In this document: piece by piece, positions 1-8,336 of the stretch
Layout: the number at the start of each line of letters is the position of its first letter
How positions within the stretch are numbered: the stretch's first letter is position 1
Origin: an uncultured Limosilactobacillus sp.
Lineage (GTDB): Bacteria; Bacillota; Bacilli; Lactobacillales; Lactobacillaceae
DNA: 15,149 nucleotides
NCBI GenBank assembly: GCA_944326735.1
Contig: CALVFC010000021.1
Span: forward strand, 1 to 15,149
Reading direction: 5' to 3'
Made by a program: the position numbers and the translations under genes
Notes under the pieces: generated by a model
The model's input: the letters and a program-made list of their open reading frames with translations, nothing else
Databases searched by the model: none
What the model was told of the DNA's origin: nothing

Positions 1-11
1 CGCGTATTCAT
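1..11 (-). CDS. Start of a downstream gene, cut by the window edge
   Basis: On the minus strand an ATG at 11-9 overlaps the prmC stop codon (ATGA arrangement) and is followed by codons for Asn and Thr before the window ends. A strong AGGAGG lies 11 nt upstream, inside the end of prmC, which supports a real translationally coupled start. Too little is visible to identify the product. In many Firmicutes the gene after prmC encodes the Sua5/YwlC/TsaC threonylcarbamoyl-AMP synthase, so that is the natural guess, but it rests on known gene order only. Confidence 0.45.
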
Positions 12-886
12 TTTTTCTGGTTTCCTCCTGTGTTTAAAAAGTCCCATCCATGAATCATCCTCATCTTGTTAGCCACATCATGTCGTGGCATTATTTTTGC
101 TCCAGGATTCAAGCGGTGAAAAAGGGCCTGAATACTTTCTTCCTGGTCAAACCCCGTTTCGCCAAACAAGTCACCATCTGGAGCAAGATGACCTGCAATT
201 TGTGAAAATAAACGATGATAAAAGCCCAAGCCATGTTCATCAGCATACAGGGCCAAGTCAGGTTCGTACTTAATAACTGCCGCATCCATTAGTCCCTGGT
301 CTGCCCGGTCAACATAAGGCGGGTTGGTCACGATTAAGTCAAACGTTCGCCCAACCAAGCCCGCAAAAAGATCACTTTGAACAAATTCAACCTGAGCCGA
401 TAACCGTTGCGCATTCAGCTCTGCAACGTGCAACGCCGTAGCAGAAATATCAGACAGGGTCACCTGCCATTGGGGGCGTTCTAACGCCAACGTAACGCCA
501 ATGACTCCACTACCAGTACCAAGATCTAACACGCGCCGTGGCCGATCATCCATTTGATCAAGCACCCAGTCCACTAAATCAGCAGTTTCGGGCTCCGGAA
601 TTAGAACGGCCGAATTAACCACAAAGGTCCGGCCGTAAAAGGGGGCCTTCCCAACGATATATTGTGCTGGTTCATCGTGGAGCAAGCGACCGACCGCTTG
701 CCGGAACCATTGCCATTCTGGCTCACTCATTTGTTCCCGTTGGTGCAGCAAAAAATGGGTATCATCCCACCCGTACTTCATTTGAATTAGAAAGTGCGGC
801 GCATGGGGATCCAAATGCTGGGCCTGGATTTGCTGTTGGGCCCACTTCAGGGCAGCGAAGAACGTTGGCGGCTGCTGATTATTCAT
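8..886 (-). CDS. prmC: Release factor glutamine methyltransferase PrmC (HemK)
   Basis: A cytosolic S-adenosylmethionine-dependent N5-glutamine methyltransferase that modifies the Gln of the GGQ motif in release factors RF1 and RF2, raising termination efficiency. The 292-aa protein has the family layout: an N-terminal helical domain that binds the release factor (about 1-90), then a Rossmann methyltransferase domain with the SAM-binding motif [10 protein letters not shown] (121-130) and the diagnostic catalytic NPPY (188-191). The segment [10 protein letters not shown] (96-105) matches the conserved IPRPETE region, with Glu in place of the usual Arg. Length is normal for the family (about 280-290 aa). 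The start overlaps the prfA stop by 8 nt and has only a weak GGA-type ribosome binding site, so translation is probably coupled to prfA. Substrate and enzyme are thus made from adjacent genes. Confidence 0.95.
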   Translation of the reverse strand: MNNQQPPTFFAALKWAQQQIQAQHLDPHAPHFLIQMKYGWDDTHFLLHQREQMSEPEWQWFRQAVGRLLHDEPAQYIVGKAPFYGRTFVVNSAVLIPEPETADLVDWVLDQMDDRPRRVLDLGTGSGVIGVTLALERPQWQVTLSDISATALHVAELNAQRLSAQVEFVQSDLFAGLVGRTFDLIVTNPPYVDRADQGLMDAAVIKYEPDLALYADEHGLGFYHRLFSQIAGHLAPDGDLFGETGFDQEESIQALFHRLNPGAKIMPRHDVANKMRMIHGWDFLNTGGNQKK

Positions 887-1967
887 TGCGTAGCTGTTCC
901 AGTTTCTTGGTTTGGTCGGCCACGATCAATGCCTCAATGATTTCATCAAGGTCGCCATCCATAATCTTGTCGAGCTTATTCAAAGTTAAGCCAATGCGGT
1001 GATCAGTTACCCGATTTTGTGGATAGTTATATGTCCGAATCCGTTCAGACCGGTCCCCGGTCCCAATGGCATCCTTACGCTTCTTGTCATAGGCACTCTG
1101 TTCTTTTTGTTGGTAGTAGTCATAAACCCGCGATTTCAAAATCCGCATAGCTTTGGCCCGGTTTTGCTGCTGAGACCGTTCATCCTGCATGGCAACAACA
1201 ATCCCCGTTGGCAAGTGGGTCATCCGCACAGCTGACGAAGTCTTGTTAACGTGCTGACCACCAGCACCACTAGAACGGTACACATCCACCCGGATATCCT
1301 TGGGGTCAAGATCTACGTCAACATCCTCTGCTTCAGGCATTACCCCGACTGTCGCCGTTGACGTGTGCACCCGTCCTTGTGATTCAGTGACTGGCACCCG
1401 TTGAACACGGTGCGCACCGTTTTCAAACTTCAATTTAGAGTAAACCTTATCACCGGTAATCATCAGGGCAATTTCCTTAAAGCCACCAACTTCGGTTTCG
1501 TTTTTATCAACAACTTCAACCTTCCACCCCTGCTTTTCCGCATAGTGCAGGTACATATTGTAAAGGTCAGCCGCAAACAGACTCGCTTCATCACCGCCGG
1601 CGGCACCACGAATTTCCATGATAATGTTCTTATCATCGTTCGGGTCCTTAGGAATCAACAGAATTTCTAGTTCCTTTTCTAGCTTAGCCTGTTGGTCCTT
1701 CATCGAAGATAACTCGTCCTTCGTCAAGGCGGTCATATCAGGATCATCCGTTTCACGAAGAAGTTCCTCATCATCACTGATAGTCTGAGTAACCTTCTTA
1801 TACTGGTTGTACTTTTCAACGGTCTCCCGTAGACTACCTTCTTCTTTAGAAAGTTTCGTAAACCGCTGTGAATCAGCGATGACTTCTGGATCAGAAATTA
1901 ATTCATTTAGCTCATCATAGCGATCGGCAACTGCTTGAAGTTTATCAAAAATTTCTTGCATTTCCAT
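879..1967 (-). CDS. prfA: Peptide chain release factor 1
   Basis: A class I release factor that reads UAA and UAG stop codons and triggers peptidyl-tRNA hydrolysis on the ribosome. Counting from the chosen start, the 362-aa protein shows the N-terminal coiled helical region, the RF1-type stop-codon recognition tripeptide P-V-T (192-194, within [10 protein letters not shown]) and the catalytic loop GAGGQ with GGQ at 236-238. The P-x-T tripeptide separates it from RF2, which uses SPF. The frame stays open 57 nt further upstream. The ATG at 1967 is preferred because it has an AGAGGAG ribosome binding site (1979-1985) 11 nt upstream and gives the usual family length of about 360 aa. The longer version would overlap tdk with no ribosome binding site of its own. 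tdk ends 8 nt upstream, so the two are probably one operon. Confidence 0.96.
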   Translation of the reverse strand: MEMQEIFDKLQAVADRYDELNELISDPEVIADSQRFTKLSKEEGSLRETVEKYNQYKKVTQTISDDEELLRETDDPDMTALTKDELSSMKDQQAKLEKELEILLIPKDPNDDKNIIMEIRGAAGGDEASLFAADLYNMYLHYAEKQGWKVEVVDKNETEVGGFKEIALMITGDKVYSKLKFENGAHRVQRVPVTESQGRVHTSTATVGVMPEAEDVDVDLDPKDIRVDVYRSSGAGGQHVNKTSSAVRMTHLPTGIVVAMQDERSQQQNRAKAMRILKSRVYDYYQQKEQSAYDKKRKDAIGTGDRSERIRTYNYPQNRVTDHRIGLTLNKLDKIMDGDLDEIIEALIVADQTKKLEQLRNE

Positions 1968-1975
1968 GGTATTGC

Positions 1976-2560
1976 TTACTCCTCTGTCTGATTTAGTTTT
2001 GGATGAAAGTAGTGATAACGGCAAACGGGGTAGTACATCTCATTACCCCCGATTTGCACTTGTTCGCCCTCATAAACTGGTTTGCCATTGTGGATGCGCA
2101 AGTTCATCGTGGCTTTATGTGCACAGAACCAACAAATGGTTTTCATCTCTTCAATTTTGTCGGCGTAGATTAATAGGTATTTAGAACCCTCGAAAAGCTC
2201 ATTTTTAAAATCATTTTTCAGGCCGAAAGTCATCACCGGAATGTGCAACTGGTCCACAATCTTGATCAGCTCCAGCACATGATGCTTTTCTAAGAACTGG
2301 GCTTCATCAATCAGCACACAGTAAATCTTCTTATCCATCTGACGAACATAATCATAAATATTAGTTTCGGACATCACGGGGTGCACACGTCTTTTTAGGC
2401 CAATGCGACTAGCAATAATCCCGCGTCCAGAGCGATCATCCACGGCACTAGTCATTAAAACGACGGGTTTCCCCTGCTCTTCATAGTTATGGGCCACCTT
2501 TAAGATATCAATCGACTTTCCCGAATTCATGGCGCCATATTTAAAAAATAACTGTGCCAC
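1976..2560 (-). CDS. tdk: Thymidine kinase (type II)
   Basis: A salvage enzyme that phosphorylates thymidine to dTMP using ATP. Counting from the GTG start, the 194-aa protein begins close to the P-loop (GAMNSGKS), has the Walker B DEAQF, a lasso-like segment around TFGLKNDF, and paired zinc ligands CWFC plus C-R-Y-H near the C-terminus, as in TK1-type enzymes. The GTG at 2560 is chosen because AAGGAG (2571-2576) lies 10 nt upstream and it yields the family N-terminus [16 protein letters not shown]. The in-frame ATG further upstream at 2608 lies at the predicted -10 element and would not be transcribed from that promoter. First gene of the tdk-prfA-prmC operon. Confidence 0.95.
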   Translation of the reverse strand: MAQLFFKYGAMNSGKSIDILKVAHNYEEQGKPVVLMTSAVDDRSGRGIIASRIGLKRRVHPVMSETNIYDYVRQMDKKIYCVLIDEAQFLEKHHVLELIKIVDQLHIPVMTFGLKNDFKNELFEGSKYLLIYADKIEEMKTICWFCAHKATMNLRIHNGKPVYEGEQVQIGGNEMYYPVCRYHYFHPKLNQTEE

Positions 2561-2597
2561 AGCTGATACGCTCCTTTTTTTATCCAATATCTTTACT

Positions 2598-2626
2598 ATT
2601 ATAGCCAATAATAATAGTCATTTAAA
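2598..2626 (-). promoter_or_regulatory. Promoter of the tdk-prfA-prmC operon
   Basis: On the minus strand there is a perfect -10 TATAAT (2603-2598), a 17-nt spacer and a weaker -35-like TTTAAA (2626-2621, 4 of 6 matches). Transcription would start near 2591, about 30 nt before the GTG start. Assigned by eye from consensus. Confidence 0.6.
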
Positions 2627-2732
2627 TAGAAACTCATTCTCTGTCGCCGCGAAAATTAACTCAAATACTTTTCTTTTCAAGCCATAAAGCTTAAAATTAA
2701 CGGGTATTAAATTAGGAAAGGATTCAGCCAAT

Positions 2733-4070
2733 ATGTCATTACGAAGTGCGTTTGCAGAAGCCGCGGGGCGATCATCCTACTGGTTCCTGCATACTTTTAG
2801 AAACGGTGGTAGTTCCTTACCAGGCAAGCTGACGCTGAAACTCGACCCCAATATTCTCCGGGCGTTCAGCAAGAAGTATGACCTGGTAATTGTCACCGGT
2901 ACTAACGGAAAAACCTTAACCACGGCTTTAAGTGTGCGGGTTTTACGAGAAAAGTACGATCAAGTCCTGACTAACCCCACTGGTTCCAACATGGAACAAG
3001 GGATCGTTACGACTTTCATCACCGCGCCACGTCCAAAGAAGAAGGGGTTAGCTGTCCTTGAAGTTGACGAGGCGAACGTAGTCAAGGTTACTAAATACAT
3101 CACGCCGATTGCCTTTATCTTCACCAACATCTTCCGTGATCAAATGGATCGCTATGGTGAAATCTACACAACTTACCAGAAAATTCTCAACGGGGTTAAA
3201 CTTGCCCCTAAAGCAACCATTATTGCCAACGGTGACGAACAGCTATTCAATGGTCATAACTTACCCAACCCAATTATTTACTATGGCTTTAATCACGAAC
3301 ACAAGGATGCCTTTGATGCGCCAGCAAACACCGATGGGCTCCTTTGTCCGAAGTGTCAGCACATTTTGCGCTACCACATGCGGACATACGCCAACCTTGG
3401 TGATTACTTCTGCCCTAACTGTGGTTTTAAGCGGCCACACCTCACCTACGCGGTTACTAAGATTGATGAGTTAACACCAACCAGCTCCACCTTTGAAATG
3501 GATGGCGAGAAATACCGGATCGGTATTGGGGGCTTGTATAACATTTACAACGCCTTAGCTGCTTACGCACTCGGCCGCTTTCTCGGCGTTAGCCAGGCAC
3601 AGATCAAAGATGCTTTTGAATCAGATGAACGGGTCTTCGGTCGCCAAGAAGTGATCCATATTGGCGATAAAGAAGTTACCCTTATTCTGGTTAAGAATCC
3701 AGTGGGGCTTAACCAGGTTCTCGACATGATTGAAACCGACCCCCAGCCATTCAGCTTCACATTCTTATTGAACGCTAACTATGCTGATGGGATCGATACT
3801 TCTTGGATTTGGGACGGCGACTTTGAAAAACTTGTTCAGCACCAAATCCCCCAGTACATGACTGGTGGGGAGCGGTATAAAGACATTACGACCCGCCTCA
3901 CCATGGCTGGTGTCCAGGAAATGTGGCACGAACCGGACCTGACGAAGGTCATTGCTAAAATTAAGCAAATGCCGACAAAGCATGTTTATATTCTGGCAAC
4001 TTACACCGCAGTATTGCAATTACGTAAGCAACTCGCTGAAGGTGGTTACATCAAAGGAGGAATGGACTAA
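2733..4070 (+). CDS. murT: Lipid II isoglutaminyl synthase, subunit MurT
   Basis: The Mur-ligase-like subunit of the MurT/GatD complex, which converts the D-Glu of the lipid II stem peptide to D-isoglutamine at the cytoplasmic face of the membrane, using ATP and ammonia from GatD. The 445-aa protein has a Mur ligase central domain with ATP-binding GTNGKT (56-61). Inserted in it is a Cys4 zinc ribbon (C205, C208, C227, C230), a MurT hallmark. The C-terminal DUF1727 domain has the motif DGIDTSWIWD (352-361), which carries the conserved aspartate implicated in the GatD active site of Gram-positive homologues. The start has an AGGAAAGGA-type ribosome binding site. The 3' end overlaps gatD by one base. 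No clear -10/-35 pair stands out in the 100 nt upstream. It is transcribed divergently from tdk. Confidence 0.95.
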   Translation: MSLRSAFAEAAGRSSYWFLHTFRNGGSSLPGKLTLKLDPNILRAFSKKYDLVIVTGTNGKTLTTALSVRVLREKYDQVLTNPTGSNMEQGIVTTFITAPRPKKKGLAVLEVDEANVVKVTKYITPIAFIFTNIFRDQMDRYGEIYTTYQKILNGVKLAPKATIIANGDEQLFNGHNLPNPIIYYGFNHEHKDAFDAPANTDGLLCPKCQHILRYHMRTYANLGDYFCPNCGFKRPHLTYAVTKIDELTPTSSTFEMDGEKYRIGIGGLYNIYNALAAYALGRFLGVSQAQIKDAFESDERVFGRQEVIHIGDKEVTLILVKNPVGLNQVLDMIETDPQPFSFTFLLNANYADGIDTSWIWDGDFEKLVQHQIPQYMTGGERYKDITTRLTMAGVQEMWHEPDLTKVIAKIKQMPTKHVYILATYTAVLQLRKQLAEGGYIKGGMD

Positions 4071-4777
4071 TGGCAAAGTATCATTTACGATTGGCACACC
4101 TCTATGGCAACCTATTAAACACCTATAGCGACCTCGGTAACATCATTGCATTGCGTTATTATGGCAAACAAATGGATACTGACATTGCTGTTGATGTCAT
4201 TAGCATCAATGAACAGTTTGACCCTGACAAGTATGACATTGCCCTATTCGGCGGGGGCCAAGACTACGAACAAGTGGTTGTTTCTAAGGACCTGCCTAAC
4301 AAAAAAGCGGCCTTCCAGAAGTTTATTGATGACGGCAAACCACTCCTCGCAATTTGTGGTGGCTACCAGCTCCTTGGTAAGTACTACATTGGTGCTCAGG
4401 GTGAAAAGATTCCAGGACTAGGGATCCTCCCCCACTACACATTGAGTCAAGACCATAATCGCTTCATCGGTAATATCACTATTAAAAACGAAAGTAATGG
4501 TCAACTTTATCACGGCTTTGAAAACCATAACGGGATGACTTTCTTAGGCGAAGGCGAACGACCGCTGGGCAAGGTCATTTCTGGTCACGGTAATAATGGT
4601 CAAGATCAAACTGAGGGGGCTATTTGGAAGGAAACATACTGCTCATACTTCCACGGACCGATTCTGACCCGTAACGGTGAAATTGCTAAGCATCTGTTGC
4701 TTACCGCATTACATCATAAATATCCCGACGCTGACCTTTCACAGTCGGAGAACCTAGTAATCAAACCAACATTCTAA
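4070..4777 (+). CDS. gatD: Lipid II isoglutaminyl synthase, glutamine amidotransferase subunit GatD
   Basis: A class I glutaminase that releases ammonia from glutamine and hands it to MurT for amidation of lipid II. The 235-aa protein is a single triad-type amidotransferase domain with the nucleophile C96 in LLAICGGYQLLG and the catalytic histidine H195 in YFHGPIL. R131 sits where the glutamine-binding arginine is found in the Staphylococcus protein. It is part of the CobB/CobQ-like subgroup, as expected. The start codon shares one base with the murT stop (TAATG), and AAAGGAGG (4053-4060) lies 9 nt upstream, so synthesis of the two subunits is coupled. A strong terminator follows 7 nt after the stop. 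Confidence 0.95.
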   Translation: MAKYHLRLAHLYGNLLNTYSDLGNIIALRYYGKQMDTDIAVDVISINEQFDPDKYDIALFGGGQDYEQVVVSKDLPNKKAAFQKFIDDGKPLLAICGGYQLLGKYYIGAQGEKIPGLGILPHYTLSQDHNRFIGNITIKNESNGQLYHGFENHNGMTFLGEGERPLGKVISGHGNNGQDQTEGAIWKETYCSYFHGPILTRNGEIAKHLLLTALHHKYPDADLSQSENLVIKPTF

Positions 4778-4784
4778 GAACAAC

Positions 4785-4820
4785 AAAAGGCTGAACGGAA
4801 ATTTCCGTTCAGCCTTTTTT
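4785..4820. terminator. Bidirectional intrinsic terminator between gatD and arcD
   Basis: A perfect palindrome is centred between 4801 and 4802, with arms reaching 4785 and 4818 (GGCTGAACGG core). It is flanked by AAAA on the left and TTTTTT on the right, so each strand ends in a U-tract. It closes murT-gatD on the plus strand and the convergent arcA-argR-arcD unit on the minus strand. Confidence 0.93.
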
Positions 4821-4861
4821 GAATAGCTGTTGATTGACGAATTTGATTGTTTACAACTTAA

Positions 4862-6283
4862 TTAGCTAATGGTGATGGTACCGTTAGCAACTAACCAGAT
4901 AGCCACGATACTCAAAGCCAAAATCAGAACCATAACCCACTTTTCAGCAGTCGTCATCTTGTGGTCGTTTTCCCGACAAGCAAGGTAGTAAATGATGAAT
5001 CCAGGGATGAAACTAATGGAAACAAGTAATACTTCTTGCCAACCAGCTAAGAACATGCATGCGAACATGAAGGCAGCGGAAAGCAAACCAATTGTGAATT
5101 GACCCCATTCCTTGTTTTCTGAACTGTACTTCATTTGGTAAAGACCAACGAATAAGTATGAGAACAGAATAGCAGCAGAACAAAGTGAGTAAGCAAATTC
5201 ATATGCCTTTTCAGTGAATAACAGTGAGAACAGGAAGATCGTTTGCAGGACAGCAGTGATCATTAAGGATGCCGTAGGAGCATTCTTAGCGTTTACCCGA
5301 CCCCAAATTTCAGGCATAGCTTTATCTTCAGCGACTAACATCGTGGTTTCAGCTGGCAGCATCGTCCATGATAACCAGGAAACGATGGTTGAGATAATCA
5401 AACCAACGTTGATCAGAACAGAGCCCCAAGTACCAACAGTAGCCTTAAGAACATGACCAATAGCAGGTTGACCCATGGAAGCTAATTGAGCCCGGTCAAG
5501 TGCACCGTAAGGCAAGATTGAAATCAGAACATAGATAACAACCAGGATTACGAAGGCCATGATGGAAGCTTCTTGAGCGGCAGAACGTGACTTAGCACGG
5601 TGAGCCATAACAGAAGCACCTTCAACACCGATGAAGACCCAAATCAGAGTCATCAAAGTACCCTGCATTTGTGACCAAACAGAACCAGTAGTAGTGCCCT
5701 TAGAAGCATTGTTAGCTACCCGGCCCCAGAAGTCAGCGGTAAACATACCGGCCTTGAAGCAAACAACCATGATAACGATGAAGATGATCAAAGGCAGAAC
5801 CTTGCAGATCGTCCCAATCATGTTAACAAAGGAAGCAGATTCCACACCATTGTTAACTAAGATGGTCAGTAACCAGCAGAAAATAATTGCTACAATGATT
5901 GATGGTAAGTTCTGACCACCCTTGAAGGTTGGGAAGAAAGTCCCGATTGAACTCATTAACATGGTAGCAAAGGCAATGTTACCAAGCCATGCAGATAACC
6001 AGTAGGACCAACCTGAAATAAATTCACCCATTGGTCCGAAACCGGCACCAGCGTAAGAGAAAATTCCGGCAGTTAAGTCTGGCCGTTTTTCAGACAAATT
6101 GTTCAATGAAAGAACAAGCATTAAGAATCCGACACCGACGAAGATCCATGCTAACAGAGCTGGACCTGGAGCGGCAGCGGCAGAAACATCACTGGTAATA
6201 CCAAAGATACCAGTACCAATACAGGAACTAACGATCAGGGCAATTAATTCGCCCTTACCAATTCCCTTCTTTTCGTTTTCCAT
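4862..6283 (-). CDS. arcD: Arginine/ornithine antiporter-like APC transporter
   Basis: An integral membrane amino acid exchanger of the APC superfamily, basic amino acid/polyamine antiporter family. The 473-aa protein is hydrophobic throughout, consistent with about 12 membrane helices, and carries the APC substrate-binding signature IGTGIFG (22-28) in the first helix. Given its neighbours argR and arcA, the most likely task is exchange of external arginine for ornithine in the arginine deiminase pathway. Citrulline, agmatine or another amino acid cannot be ruled out from sequence alone. It starts 18 nt after the argR stop with a GAGGGG ribosome binding site, so it is probably co-transcribed with argR. 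It ends before the bidirectional terminator shared with gatD. Confidence 0.85.
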   Translation of the reverse strand: MENEKKGIGKGELIALIVSSCIGTGIFGITSDVSAAAAPGPALLAWIFVGVGFLMLVLSLNNLSEKRPDLTAGIFSYAGAGFGPMGEFISGWSYWLSAWLGNIAFATMLMSSIGTFFPTFKGGQNLPSIIVAIIFCWLLTILVNNGVESASFVNMIGTICKVLPLIIFIVIMVVCFKAGMFTADFWGRVANNASKGTTTGSVWSQMQGTLMTLIWVFIGVEGASVMAHRAKSRSAAQEASIMAFVILVVIYVLISILPYGALDRAQLASMGQPAIGHVLKATVGTWGSVLINVGLIISTIVSWLSWTMLPAETTMLVAEDKAMPEIWGRVNAKNAPTASLMITAVLQTIFLFSLLFTEKAYEFAYSLCSAAILFSYLFVGLYQMKYSSENKEWGQFTIGLLSAAFMFACMFLAGWQEVLLVSISFIPGFIIYYLACRENDHKMTTAEKWVMVLILALSIVAIWLVANGTITIS

Positions 6284-6301
6284 TTATACCCCTCATTTCT
6301 A

Positions 6302-6769
6302 TTAAAGATGTGAGTTCATGTGCTCAACAATTAAATTGTAAATTACCTGCGCATCATCATTGCTCTTGCTAATAATGATTAAAGTATCATTTCCCGCTAA
6401 GGTCCCGACAACTTCAGGGATGTCCAGTTCATCAAACATTCCCCCGAGGATCGTTGCGTAGCTGGAGTTCAATGCCGTTTTGACCACGTTCATGAACTGA
6501 ACGGTTTCAATGGTCCGGACATTATCACGAATTCCGGCATACAGGCGACTAAAGTCATGTTCAGGGGTTAGTTGTAACTGAACATAGTAGGTCCGACCCT
6601 CACCATCATTAGCTTTCACAATGTTGAGTGCGTGAATATCTCGCGAAATTGTCGCTTGCGTGGTTTCAACACCCTGTTGGTTAAGCAATGCTAGCAGCTC
6701 ATCTTGAGTTTCAATTTTATGATCACTAACCAACTGTTCGATCATTTTTCGCCGCGCTGTTCGATTCAT
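6302..6769 (-). CDS. argR: ArgR/AhrC-family arginine regulator
   Basis: An arginine-responsive hexameric DNA-binding regulator. The 155-aa protein has the N-terminal winged helix with the ATISRD recognition motif (39-44) and the C-terminal oligomerisation and arginine-binding domain. The family motif GTxAGDDT appears as GTLAGNDT (122-129), with Asn127 in place of the first Asp, so ligand binding may differ from the classical repressor. It lies between arcA and arcD, an arrangement typical of dedicated regulators of arginine deiminase genes (ArcR/ArgR2 type). ARG-box-like half-sites upstream of arcA are its likely targets. It may activate catabolism rather than repress biosynthesis; the sequence does not settle which. 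The start has GGGGA 8 nt upstream. Confidence 0.92.
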   Translation of the reverse strand: MNRTARRKMIEQLVSDHKIETQDELLALLNQQGVETTQATISRDIHALNIVKANDGEGRTYYVQLQLTPEHDFSRLYAGIRDNVRTIETVQFMNVVKTALNSSYATILGGMFDELDIPEVVGTLAGNDTLIIISKSNDDAQVIYNLIVEHMNSHL

Positions 6770-6803
6770 TCACTTCATCCCCAATCAACAACTTAACAGC
6801 CTA

Positions 6804-6880
6804 ATTATACAATAAAAGCAGCAGATTAACGTAAAGCGAATAGAAAATTCACCTGGTACGAATAATTTGCTGCTTCTATT
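6804..6880 (-). repeat. Inverted repeat between arcA and argR, possible attenuator or processing hairpin
   Basis: The arms 6811-6823 and 6868-6880 pair over 13 positions in the minus-strand transcript (12 Watson-Crick pairs and one G-U). The pairing is interrupted by an A-C mismatch on the other strand, so the structure favours the arc operon direction. The loop is 44 nt. The distal arm ends in TTTTATT, and a TATAAT (6809-6804) follows directly. The repeat could thus partly terminate arcA transcripts, stabilise the arcA mRNA, or sit beside a separate argR promoter. No good -35 accompanies that TATAAT. Confidence 0.45.
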
Positions 6881-6888
6881 AGAAAATA

Positions 6889-8118
6889 TTACTTAGTCAG
6901 ATCTTCACGTACAATTGGGCAGGACATGCAACGTGGACCACCACGACCACGTGATAATTCGCTTGAACGAACCTCATGAACGAGAATTCCGTGCTTCCGC
7001 AGCAAGTCATTTGATACGTAGTTCCGGTCGTAAGTTACAACCTCACCTGGAGCAATTGCCAAAGTGTTGGAACCATCATTCCATTGTTCACGTGGAGCAA
7101 CGATTGGGTCACCGTTACCAGTAGGAATCAAGTCGATTTCAGGCTTGTCCAATACTTCTTCCAGAACCTTTTGAAGGTCAGTGCGGTGTTGAATTTCAAC
7201 TTCGCCATCCTTACCTGGGTGGAGAATGTAAGTATCAATCTTACCGCCATCTAAGATTTGTGGATGAACAGTGAATTGATCGTAGTTGATCATTGTGAAG
7301 ACAGTGTCCAAGTGCATCATTGCGTGGTTGTGTGGAATGTGAATAGCAACAACCGTGTCGTACTTAGAGTCCTTGAACAGGTTCCGAGCGATGTCCATGA
7401 TAGCATCTGCGGAAGTCCGTTGAGAAATACCAATAGCAAAGACATGGTCAGAAAGTACTAATTCGTCCCCACCTTCGATCCGAGTGTCGTGGTAACGATC
7501 ACGCCATACATGAACACCCTTGTTAGCAAAGCGTGGGTTGTGCTTAATGATGTATTCAGTAAACAGTGATTCACGTTGACGAGCTTTGAAGGTCATGTGG
7601 TTAATCGTGATACCTTCACCAATTGAAGCTTGTGGGTCACGAGTGAAGTAGGCGTTTGGCATTGGATCCATGAAGAATGGGTAGTCAGCGTCTTCAGCCA
7701 TTTCAGCAAGTGAAACGAACTTAGTATTAATTTCGTCCTTACGAACACCAGCGATGATCTTGTCAACCATTGCTTGAGTATCCATGCTTAGTAAGTATTC
7801 CTTCAAAGCGTCGTGAACAGCACCAGCAGCGTGGCCGGATTCTGCCAACATCTTTTCAAGGAATTCGTTCTTAACTTGGTCATCTGCTAATGCTTCAGCA
7901 GCTAACTTAGCAAAGTAAAGGACTTCAACCCCGTTGTCCCGTAATGTCTTAGCAAAGAAATCATGTTCTTCTTGTGCAATTGGCAGGTATGGGATGTCAT
8001 CAACCAGCATACGGTGAAGAATGTCTGGGTAGACATTTTCAATTTCGTGTCCTGGACGGTGCAGCATAACTGTCTTCAGCTTTCCAATTTCAGATGTTAC
8101 GTGAATTGGACTTTGCAT
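6889..8118 (-). CDS. arcA: Arginine deiminase
   Basis: Hydrolyses arginine to citrulline and ammonia, the first step of the arginine deiminase pathway, which yields ATP and acid resistance. Counting from the chosen start, the 409-aa protein shows the family N-terminus [13 protein letters not shown]. It also has FTRDP (158-162), EGGD (215-218), HLDTVF with the catalytic His269, and the C-terminal [11 protein letters not shown] with the nucleophile Cys397. The ATG at 8118 is preferred over an in-frame GTG two codons upstream, because AAAGGAG (8128-8134) is 9 nt from the ATG but only 3 nt from the GTG. It is the first gene of the unit. arcB (ornithine carbamoyltransferase) and arcC (carbamate kinase) are not adjacent. 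Confidence 0.97.
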   Translation of the reverse strand: MQSPIHVTSEIGKLKTVMLHRPGHEIENVYPDILHRMLVDDIPYLPIAQEEHDFFAKTLRDNGVEVLYFAKLAAEALADDQVKNEFLEKMLAESGHAAGAVHDALKEYLLSMDTQAMVDKIIAGVRKDEINTKFVSLAEMAEDADYPFFMDPMPNAYFTRDPQASIGEGITINHMTFKARQRESLFTEYIIKHNPRFANKGVHVWRDRYHDTRIEGGDELVLSDHVFAIGISQRTSADAIMDIARNLFKDSKYDTVVAIHIPHNHAMMHLDTVFTMINYDQFTVHPQILDGGKIDTYILHPGKDGEVEIQHRTDLQKVLEEVLDKPEIDLIPTGNGDPIVAPREQWNDGSNTLAIAPGEVVTYDRNYVSNDLLRKHGILVHEVRSSELSRGRGGPRCMSCPIVREDLTK

Positions 8119-8160
8119 ATACACTCACTCCTTTGTGTGCTTTCATATGATTACAACTAC

Positions 8161-8189
8161 ATCATACAGATCAATGAAACCGTTGTCAA
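8161..8189 (-). promoter_or_regulatory. arcA promoter
   Basis: On the minus strand a perfect -35 TTGACA (8189-8184) is followed by a 17-nt spacer and a -10 TATGAT (8166-8161, 5 of 6). Transcription would start near 8154, giving a leader of about 36 nt before the ATG at 8118. Confidence 0.85.
8175..8188. promoter_or_regulatory. cre box overlapping the arcA -35 element
   Basis: TGAAACCGTTGTCA fits the catabolite-responsive element consensus TGWNANCGNTNWCA at every defined position. It covers most of the arcA -35 and the adjoining spacer, so CcpA bound here would be expected to block RNA polymerase. This agrees with the known glucose repression of arginine deiminase genes in lactic acid bacteria. 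Confidence 0.75.
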
Positions 8190-8228
8190 ATACTTTATTG
8201 ACGGTATTTTGTGCACTTTAGCCTATTT

Positions 8229-8317
8229 ATGAATGAACGATTATTTTATTCAATTTAATATACATTATTCACCATGAATGGGTATATTATTCGTTAGGCA
8301 ATGAATAAAAATTGAAG
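8229..8317. promoter_or_regulatory. Cluster of ARG-box-like half-sites upstream of arcA
   Basis: TGAAT/ATTCA half-sites recur here. ATGAATAAAAATTGAAG (8301-8317) closely resembles the Bacillus ARG box. ATTCA-CCA-TGAAT (8267-8279) is a short inverted pair, and 8229-8253 begins with ATGAAT and ends in ATTCAA. They lie about 75-165 nt upstream of the predicted arcA start, a placement that suits an activator or a DNA-looping regulator of the ArgR family. Assignment is by eye, in an AT-rich stretch. Confidence 0.55.
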
Positions 8318-8330
8318 AAAATTTTCACAA
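8307..8330 (-). terminator. Possible weak terminator after the serine hydrolase gene
   Basis: Just past the hydrolase stop, the minus strand reads a short AT-rich hairpin around GAAAATTTTC (8317-8326), with TTG/CAA outer pairs, followed by TTTTT (8311-8307). The stem is weak, so read-through toward arcA is likely. It overlaps the best ARG-box-like site. Confidence 0.3.
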
Positions 8331-8336
8331 TCTTTT

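Noticed and set aside
1401..1670. Open frame antisense to prfA
   Set aside because: It lies wholly within a strongly conserved gene on the other strand, has no ribosome binding site, and its translation resembles no known protein; it is a shadow of prfA.
2561..2608. Longer N-terminus for thymidine kinase from an upstream ATG
   Set aside because: The ATG lies at the predicted -10 element, and a good ribosome binding site sits between it and the GTG that gives the normal family N-terminus.
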